Virus record (IMG/VR): IMGVR_UViG_3300044993_000080
Location: 1-64,000 of that record
Direction: 5' to 3' (one strand)
DNA length: 64,000 nucleotides
Source: a virus
Positions 59,080-64,000 of this stretch are shown piece after piece. Position numbers and translations under genes: made by a program. Below the pieces are notes generated by a model, which was not told the DNA's origin, searched no databases, and saw only the letters and a program-made list of their open reading frames with translations. How positions within the stretch are numbered: the stretch's first letter is position 1; every line of letters begins with the position of its first letter.

Positions 59080-59321
59080 ACCACGATGGCCCGTGCTTCC
59101 TCCCGGCATAGCATCTCGGGCCGGACCGGGCGGTTGGTCTTGTGGGGTAGGAACTCGTAGTCCCAGTCAACCCATACGGCTCCGACGCGTTCGCTGGAAA
59201 GATGCGAGACCCTGCCGTGCCACACGACCCTCTGTCCCCTCCGCTTGGCGAGGATAGAGGTCACTAGACAAGGCTCGACCGTGCGAACGCGCATACCCGG
59301 CTGGAAGTCTTCTCGGTCCAT
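59076..59321 (-). CDS. Small protein, intact paralogue of the 42235 frame-shifted gene
   Basis: 81 aa from ATG 59321 (TGATG). MRVRTVEPCLVTSILAKRRG is followed by VVWHGRVSHLSSERVGAVWV and RPVRPEMLCREEAR; the last two are also found in the copy at 42235. The fold looks like a small beta barrel of the PUA/ASCH or SH3 kind, but none is confirmed. Coupled to the ligase and HNH genes. Confidence 0.7.
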   Translation of the reverse strand: MDREDFQPGMRVRTVEPCLVTSILAKRRGQRVVWHGRVSHLSSERVGAVWVDWDYEFLPHKTNRPVRPEMLCREEARAIVV

Positions 59322-60286
59322 CACATATCCAGTGGTGAGCGAATGTTCTTGAATGAAGGGAAGCGCGGGGCCTTCTGCGCGCCGTGCGGCTTGTGTCTGT
59401 AGGTCAAGATCGCGCTCCCAATGTAGCGGTCCCGGTTCTCCCAGAACTCTTTGCCCATAGCGTGGTCAAATCCCGTCCCGCAGTCGAACTCGACCCCTGT
59501 GAGCCGGTCCCGGCACTTCCACGCGCCTAGCCGCCCCAGAGGCCGCCGTGCGTCAACCGTGGACGCCCGCTCTAGGAACCCCTGCTCGTTGCGCACACCC
59601 TCGTTAGTGTTCTCGAATGCCTCGACCGCTCCGATGATGTCGGCTTCGGAAGTCGCCCACGCAGTGAGCCGCATCAAGCCCTGTTCCTTTACAGTCGAGC
59701 GCCCGAACTTGTAGGGCGCATCCAGCCTGCGGTAAACTAGGCCTTCCAGCCGCTGCTCGACAACCCAACGCCGCTCTACATGATCCACCTGCTCCTGTGA
59801 GCGGCAAACGGTAAACGGCACGATGTCAACCCACTCGGGCACCCGGCGGTCTGCCACCATCGCCTCGATGTGCTTGCGGCGATCCCGAAAGGGCATATCG
59901 CGGTCGATGCCGTTCTCGGGCGTCGGTTGGATGTCGAACAGATACCAGCGCAACTTCGGAGTGTAGGCTACCGTCATCACTGCGCTCGTAGTGCGGTTGC
60001 AAAGCCACTGGCCGCCCGGATCGAATACACCGTCCGTATCGGTGATAAACTCACCGTCGAGCCCGTCGAGATTGAAGCCTGCGTCGTGCGCCATACTGAA
60101 CATGTGGTTGAGATAGCGATTGGGGAACGCCTTCAGGCGGCGGGTGAAGGGCTTCGCGTGGCGGCACAAGCCACGCACTCCGTCCACCTTGCCGGTGACG
60201 CCGATGGGCCACGTGATCTGGCTGGGGTCCGGCGCGGTAGCGGCAAGCATGGGGTGTCCCGGAAACTTATCAGTAGGCGCAGTCAC
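59321..60286 (-). CDS. ATP-dependent DNA ligase
   Basis: 321 aa from GTG 60286 (GAAGGAG site, GTGA overlap). Motif I KVDGVR (33-38) with the AMP-linked Lys33; LDGLDGEF (74-80) as motif III; EGLVYR (181-186) as motif IV; KEQGLMRL near 200 for motif V. An OB-fold C-terminus with CRDRLTGVEFDCGTG follows. It seals nicks with ATP in repair or replication. Confidence 0.88.
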   Translation of the reverse strand: MTAPTDKFPGHPMLAATAPDPSQITWPIGVTGKVDGVRGLCRHAKPFTRRLKAFPNRYLNHMFSMAHDAGFNLDGLDGEFITDTDGVFDPGGQWLCNRTTSAVMTVAYTPKLRWYLFDIQPTPENGIDRDMPFRDRRKHIEAMVADRRVPEWVDIVPFTVCRSQEQVDHVERRWVVEQRLEGLVYRRLDAPYKFGRSTVKEQGLMRLTAWATSEADIIGAVEAFENTNEGVRNEQGFLERASTVDARRPLGRLGAWKCRDRLTGVEFDCGTGFDHAMGKEFWENRDRYIGSAILTYRHKPHGAQKAPRFPSFKNIRSPLDM

Positions 60287-60516
60287 GAGACCTTCTCCTT
60301 CATCTTGGTAGCGAACGCGATCCCGCCAGCTACCCACTGCTCGTGGGCCATGTCGCTGAAGCGCGGGCACATCACGCTCTGTGTTTCAAAAGCCCCGGTA
60401 GGTCCGTCGATGTCATCGAACTCGTAGTAGTGGTAGCCATCACCCCGGTATAGCCTCACCTCCGGGTGCCCTGCCGCCGCGATGGCCTTGGTGACAGTGT
60501 GAACGCCGCGTGCCAT
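60283..60516 (-). CDS. Hypothetical 77-aa protein
   Basis: TGATG-coupled upstream and GTGA-coupled downstream to the ligase. A small mixed alpha/beta protein with VTKAIAAAGHPEVRLYRGDG and YYEFDDIDGPTGAFETQS. No family was recognised. Confidence 0.66.
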   Translation of the reverse strand: MARGVHTVTKAIAAAGHPEVRLYRGDGYHYYEFDDIDGPTGAFETQSVMCPRFSDMAHEQWVAGGIAFATKMKEKVS

Positions 60517-60716
60517 CAGGCGAACTCGGCCACGAGACAGGCAAGCTCTTCGTCCATGTCGATCATGCGGCTCCAGTCATCTTCCGACAGGTGCTCGCGC
60601 TGATCGTCGCTGATCCACGGATAGGCTTGCGACAGGTGGATGATGTCCCCGTCCGCGTTGCGTTGGAGCGCGGCAAACTCGGCATCGGTGAACTGCTCGG
60701 TGCGGTCATCAAACAT
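60516..60716 (-). CDS. Small acidic protein, operon leader
   Basis: 66 aa from ATG 60716 (AAGGGAG site). Asp/Glu-rich (MIDMDEELACLVAEF), predicted two helices. First gene after promoter 60742-60770, in an operon with the ligase and HNH. An acidic leader could act as an anti-host factor, but that is only a guess. Confidence 0.66.
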   Translation of the reverse strand: MFDDRTEQFTDAEFAALQRNADGDIIHLSQAYPWISDDQREHLSEDDWSRMIDMDEELACLVAEFA

Positions 60717-60741
60717 TTGAAATCTCCCTTTCGACCCCTCA

Positions 60742-60770
60742 ATCATGGCTTAGGCGAGATTTTATGTCAA
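60742..60770 (-). promoter_or_regulatory. Promoter TTGACA-17-CATGAT (near-identical cassette)
   Basis: -35 at 60765-60770. A one-mismatch palindrome lies 8 bp upstream, centred near -50. Confidence 0.62.
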
Positions 60771-60778
60771 GCGAAAAC

Positions 60779-60792
60779 CGCAACGGGTTGCA
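60779..60792. repeat. Near-palindrome CGCAACGGGTTGCA
   Basis: One mismatch, between promoter 60742-60770 and terminator 60803-60841. Confidence 0.62.
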
Positions 60793-60802
60793 AGGTTTCA
60801 TT

Positions 60803-60841
60803 AACGAAAACCGCCGCCTCTCCCAGCCGGAAAGGCGGCGG
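60803..60841 (-). terminator. Intrinsic terminator after the 60872 gene
   Basis: Nine-bp stem CCGCCGCCT/AGGCGGCGG, loop of 13, then TTTTCGTT on the minus strand. Confidence 0.82.
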
Positions 60842-60871
60842 CTCTGCTTCGTTACGACCGGAAGGTGGCCC

Positions 60872-62131
60872 CTACGCGGTCGCTTCGGTGACTTTGGGTT
60901 CTTCGACTTCCGCCCCAGCGTCGAACTCGAACTCGCTGCCGTCCGCATCGACATAGCTGATCTTCTGGAGACCAAACTTGGCGGCCATCAATTCGAGCGT
61001 GTCTTCGAGCGAGAGGTCCGTGCCGGTTCCGGTGCCGCGCCAGTCGCCGCAGATGTATATCAGCGCCTTGTTCAGGTCCTGCTCGCCGATCTGGGTCTGC
61101 GCTTCCTTGAGGGCTTCGTTGACCGTGTTGGCGTCCTCTTCGGCGATCTTGAAGGTGAACGTGGTCAGTTGCACCGTCTCGTTCTGACCGCGCGTCGTGA
61201 CCTTGTAGGACTTCTTGATGTGCGCGATCAACTCGTCCCGCGTCATCTCGTCGGCCTTCTTGGTCAGCTTGTCGAAGTCGCGCTTCAGTTCCGCCGCGTC
61301 GATGCGCGCCAGTTCCTTGAGCTTCGACCACCCGATGCTGGCGAGCGACGCTTCGTCCGCGCCGATCATGGCGAACTTGACGTAAATCTTCATCAGGTAG
61401 TCGGCCTTGCGCGGCTCGATACCCAGCGTCTCGCGGACGTAACTCTCGAAGCCCTTGCTGCCGTCGTAGCCCAACGATTTGTAGGCCCCGGTCTCACGGA
61501 TATGGCGCAAGACGCCGCCCAGCGTGAAATCGGTCTGCTCGGCACGATCCACCAGCGCCTTGGCGGCTTCCAGTGCATCCTGCTCGGACAGGATTTCCTT
61601 GACGCTGGCGAGGTCCGCGATTTCGGTAACGGCGGTCGCCTTGATTTCGGCCTTGGGTTCCGTCTTGGCGGCGGCCTTGGTGTTCGCCTTGGTGTTCGCC
61701 TTGGACTTGGCCTTCGGAGACGCCTTGGCAGGCCCGGCAGCGGCGGCTCCGGCTTTCGCCTTGGCAGTCGCCTTGGACTTCGCAGCCGGTTTCGCTTCGA
61801 CCACCTCTTCGACTTCGACCGCCTCCTCGACTTCGACCGCCTCCTCGACCGCCTCCTCGACTTCGCCTTCGTCATCGAGTTCTGCGAGTTCCAGCTCTTC
61901 GGGGAACACGCGCTCGGCATACTTGGGCGTGCCGTCATCATTCAGGATGTCGTTGCCTTCATCATCGACGGCTACCACCACGATGTCCGCTTCGTTTTCG
62001 AAGCGTTCGATCCGCACGGGCATATCCGCTTCAAGGACGGTCTCCTGACCTTCCTCGATTTGGGCGTAGCCCTTGAAAATCGCGTAGCCGTTGACCTTGA
62101 AGCCAGCGGCGATTGCAGGATGTTCTGCCAT
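60872..62131 (-). CDS. Acidic/alanine-rich protein with a conserved phage central domain
   Basis: 419 aa. Residues about 40-115 are acidic with a near-repeated Glu/Val stretch; about 116-170 is a Lys/Ala-rich linker; the core (about 185-285, VLRHIRETGAYKSLGYDG, then GIEPRKADYLMKIY and IGWSKLKEL) resembles a small DNA-binding or oligomeric domain seen in other phages; the end is acidic. Single-gene operon with its own promoter and terminator. Possibly a single-strand-binding-like or chromatin protein; unproven. Confidence 0.68.
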   Translation of the reverse strand: MAEHPAIAAGFKVNGYAIFKGYAQIEEGQETVLEADMPVRIERFENEADIVVVAVDDEGNDILNDDGTPKYAERVFPEELELAELDDEGEVEEAVEEAVEVEEAVEVEEVVEAKPAAKSKATAKAKAGAAAAGPAKASPKAKSKANTKANTKAAAKTEPKAEIKATAVTEIADLASVKEILSEQDALEAAKALVDRAEQTDFTLGGVLRHIRETGAYKSLGYDGSKGFESYVRETLGIEPRKADYLMKIYVKFAMIGADEASLASIGWSKLKELARIDAAELKRDFDKLTKKADEMTRDELIAHIKKSYKVTTRGQNETVQLTTFTFKIAEEDANTVNEALKEAQTQIGEQDLNKALIYICGDWRGTGTGTDLSLEDTLELMAAKFGLQKISYVDADGSEFEFDAGAEVEEPKVTEATA

Positions 62132-62200
62132 TTTCTCACTCCGTTTATCTGACCCTTAGGTCAACCTAGGCCCGCTCTCCTCTCGGCAACGGGCCTGCAC

Positions 62201-62229
62201 ACAATAGGCAAAACGACATTTTATGTCAA
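62201..62229 (-). promoter_or_regulatory. Promoter TTGACA-17-TATTGT
   Basis: -35 at 62224-62229; the -10 at 62201-62206 is among the best in the window. A perfect palindrome is 7 bp upstream, centred near -49. Confidence 0.68.
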
Positions 62230-62236
62230 GCGAAAC

Positions 62237-62250
62237 TGCAACCCGTTGCA
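62237..62250. repeat. 14-bp palindrome, centre CC
   Basis: Perfect copy upstream of promoter 62201-62229, between it and the RuvC-like gene stop. Confidence 0.82.
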
Positions 62251-62259
62251 AGCGCAGGG

Positions 62260-62832
62260 TCACACCATCAACTCGACAGCGGCTAGGGCATCTTTTTGGG
62301 GAGAGGTGAGACTGAACGCATCACCATGTAGAAACGCTCCGATTAAGATGCTGACACACGCTGCGTCTGCTTCGTCCTCTTGCTCGACCGATATGCCGTA
62401 ACGCTGGCGCAAATGCAAGCGCACTTCCTTCTTGGGTGTGTTGCCCTTGCAAGTTATGAACTTCTTCACGGTCGTGGGCGTCCCTATGTAAGACACAACG
62501 CCGCGCTCCAGTAGCTCCAGCTTGGCAACCCCGCCCCACTCTCCGAGTGCGTGGTGCCGGGATGTGGACCCAAACGAGTAACCCTCAACACCTCCGATGA
62601 CTTTGCCCGTCCAGCAAACATTGCAGTCCAGCACCCGGCGCATCCGGTCCCGTAGGTCTCGCAGACGGTGAGTGCCGCGAAGTGGCGAGGCAATTGAGAA
62701 AGTCTCGATATGGCCGTCTTTATAGACAGCGATGCCCGTGTTGGTCAGCGATAAGTCCAACCCGATAATCGTCTCGGAAAGCCGGGGGAGACCCGACTGT
62801 ATTGGCCGGGTGCGAGGGCGCGGGCTCGTCAT
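62260..62832 (-). CDS. RuvC-like Holliday junction resolvase
   Basis: 190 aa from ATG 62832 (ATGA overlap). GLDLSLTNTG with D26, E83 in VEGYSFG, and D153/D156 in EDEADA give the RuvC-fold acidic set. K/R-rich helices around 120-145 would bind junctions. The N-terminus MTSPRPRTRP is a form of the recurring Pro/Arg motif. Paired with the Cas4-like nuclease upstream. Confidence 0.8.
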   Translation of the reverse strand: MTSPRPRTRPIQSGLPRLSETIIGLDLSLTNTGIAVYKDGHIETFSIASPLRGTHRLRDLRDRMRRVLDCNVCWTGKVIGGVEGYSFGSTSRHHALGEWGGVAKLELLERGVVSYIGTPTTVKKFITCKGNTPKKEVRLHLRQRYGISVEQEDEADAACVSILIGAFLHGDAFSLTSPQKDALAAVELMV

Positions 62833-63776
62833 GGCAAGCTGAAGCACAGGTTGGCTCGCTTGCACCCCTTGGCGCGGGTGCATGTCGGCGTTACGCATGG
62901 TCTGGGCAAAAGGCGTCGATCTAGGTTGGCTTCCTTGATGCGCTGCGCGGCTGCGAACATCGCGTCGATCTGCGGTTGCCACTGTTCCCAATGGACGTGG
63001 TATTCCTTATAGACAGCACGGGTGCCGCCGAACTTAAAGTCCTTTCGGCCATAGACGATAATGGCTATGTCCATCACCGGATAACCCATCAACTTGTAAA
63101 GGTGACGGTATCCGAGAACCTGCAACACGTGGTCTGCCAACGGGCTCTTGAGCGCGTCGAACTGGTCCTTGGCCATGCTCTTGATTTCTACGGGCAGATA
63201 GAAACCCATTTCAATCAACGTGAAGTCCGGGGAGCCAACTACGGCAGCCTCGTGGTCAATCAATAGCGGCTCGCGGTAATACTCAAGGTGCCCCCAGCAC
63301 GTCCCACACGTGCGCGTGGCGGGATAGCTACCCACGTGCTCCGAATGGCCGCACCTGCATACCCATTTACCGTGGACGCCATGGAAAGCTCGCGCCTTGA
63401 TCGCGCTCTCTCGGATGTGCTTTTCGACCGCCCGGCCTATCGCCCAGATAATCTTCATGCCGCCACTCACTGTCTCGTGGATGGGCACGCCGTGCTGGCG
63501 ACTGATTGTCTGTTCACGCTCACACACTCCGATCAGGCTGGAAAGGTGCGTGTATCCGTATTCGTTGCCCCCAGAGCGAGTGATGCGCGGATTGGCGTCC
63601 CCAGAGCCGACAAGCCGGGTAACATGCTCCGGATCAAGCTGCGGCTGGCTTCGGGTAATTTGTCGGACGTCCGGCGTGGGTAAGTCATCCGCGCTGCGCG
63701 ACAGGACCGGGGCGCGGATGGTTGTGGGTTCCCGGGTAGTGACGATCCGGGGAGTGGGCGGCTCGTAAGGCATCAT
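62829..63776 (-). CDS. Cas4/RecB-like PD-(D/E)xK nuclease with iron-sulfur-type cysteines
   Basis: 315 aa from ATG 63776; other in-frame starts exist upstream and no strong ribosome site fixes it. D184 in GSPDFTLIE and EIK (197-199) give the PD-(D/E)xK core. C85 together with three C-terminal Cys in the CVTPTCTRAKGCKRANLC region matches the Cas4 iron-sulfur layout. A CxC/CxxC ribbon at 140-160 is extra. It may process DNA ends with the RuvC-like enzyme. Confidence 0.78.
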   Translation of the reverse strand: MMPYEPPTPRIVTTREPTTIRAPVLSRSADDLPTPDVRQITRSQPQLDPEHVTRLVGSGDANPRITRSGGNEYGYTHLSSLIGVCEREQTISRQHGVPIHETVSGGMKIIWAIGRAVEKHIRESAIKARAFHGVHGKWVCRCGHSEHVGSYPATRTCGTCWGHLEYYREPLLIDHEAAVVGSPDFTLIEMGFYLPVEIKSMAKDQFDALKSPLADHVLQVLGYRHLYKLMGYPVMDIAIIVYGRKDFKFGGTRAVYKEYHVHWEQWQPQIDAMFAAAQRIKEANLDRRLLPRPCVTPTCTRAKGCKRANLCFSLP

Positions 63777-63856
63777 GTGCTTAATGTGCTTAGGGCCATG
63801 CACCGGGTCTTCGCGGACCGGGAAGGGCGAGTGTCGTGTGAAGCGCTCAAAAAGGC

Positions 63857-64000
63857 TCACTTTGCACCCCGTTGCAAAAGCACGTCGAGAACCCATGTTT
63901 CCATGACTAGCACGGTCTTCGGGCTCCGGGACGTGTTATCAATCTCGATCTCCATAACTGGCACCTCGCCTGCCTGAAGCGCGGCGGTCTCAATCTTCTC
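63857..64000 (-). CDS. 3' end of an unidentified gene (5' end outside the window)
   Basis: The last 47 codons read MEIEIDNTSRSPKTVLVMETW and end in TGA at 63857. Only the C-terminus is visible, and no family was recognised. A one-mismatch palindrome (63863) is encoded in its last residues. Confidence 0.55.
   Translation of the reverse strand, partial: EKIETAALQAGEVPVMEIEIDNTSRSPKTVLVMETWVLDVLLQRGAK
63863..63876. repeat. Near-palindrome TGCACCCCGTTGCA
   Basis: One mismatch, in the last codons of the partial gene at the right edge. Confidence 0.45.

Noticed and set aside
60764-62152. Plus-strand 462-codon frame
   Set aside because: Antisense shadow of the acidic 419-aa gene.
18484-62250. Repeats taken as a CRISPR array
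   Set aside because: The palindromes are spaced by kilobases, lack uniform spacers and occur inside genes.

Overview
This window is part of a GC-rich double-stranded DNA phage (or prophage) genome with a siphovirus plan. It contains a portal, HK97-type major capsid protein, XkdF-like protease, TerL and a lambda-like tail series ending in a gpJ-type tip protein. Only one gene (44201-44476) is on the plus strand, so transcription runs from high to low coordinates. GC content and promoter style would fit an alphaproteobacterial host, but that is a weak inference. Both ends cut through genes. I saw no integrase, tRNA, CRISPR array, endolysin or complete replisome, so the genome is probably larger than the window.

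Layout in transcription order. 64000-55200 holds early genes: a gene end at the window edge, a Cas4/RecB-like nuclease, a RuvC-like resolvase, an acidic 419-aa protein, an ATP-dependent DNA ligase, an HNH nuclease, several small proteins, a DnaA-domain-IV-like helix-turn-helix protein and a methyltransferase-like protein. 55140-48650 holds two ParB/sulfiredoxin-fold proteins, a PAPS-reductase-like PP-loop protein, a third ParB-fold protein, and the terminase small and large subunits. 48560-24400 is an accessory region of short operons with mostly unknown products, including an HNH nuclease, a BRCT-domain protein, a fourth ParB-fold protein and predicted membrane proteins. 24350-3390 is the virion module: portal, Mu gpF-like head protein, protease, scaffold candidate, capsid, connector and completion proteins, tail tube, G/GT frameshift pair, tape measure, gpM, L, K, I and J homologues. 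A large tail fibre follows and runs off the left edge.

The regulatory layout is unusual. About 26 promoter-like cassettes share a TTGAC(A) -35 element and an exact 17-nt spacer, all on the minus strand. At least eight minus-strand genes end with a TGA that lies inside a TTGAC -35-like hexamer. A 14-bp palindrome, TGCAAC-NN-GTTGCA, occurs 17 times perfectly and at least 14 more times with one mismatch. It lies about 50 bp upstream of the predicted start at eight or nine promoters. One promoter leads to a roughly 114-nt gene-free transcript with three hairpins and a strong terminator, a candidate small RNA.

A short proline/arginine motif (consensus P-P-[A/P]-R-[S/T]-R) recurs, mostly near termini, in otherwise unrelated proteins (portal, terminase small subunit, scaffold candidate, HNH nuclease, unknowns) with different codons each time. 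This motif, the palindrome regulon, the ParB/PAPS-reductase/terminase cluster and the small RNA are the strongest leads. No stretch longer than 300 bases lacks a gene. All functional calls come from reading the sequence and remembered family features; no database search was run.
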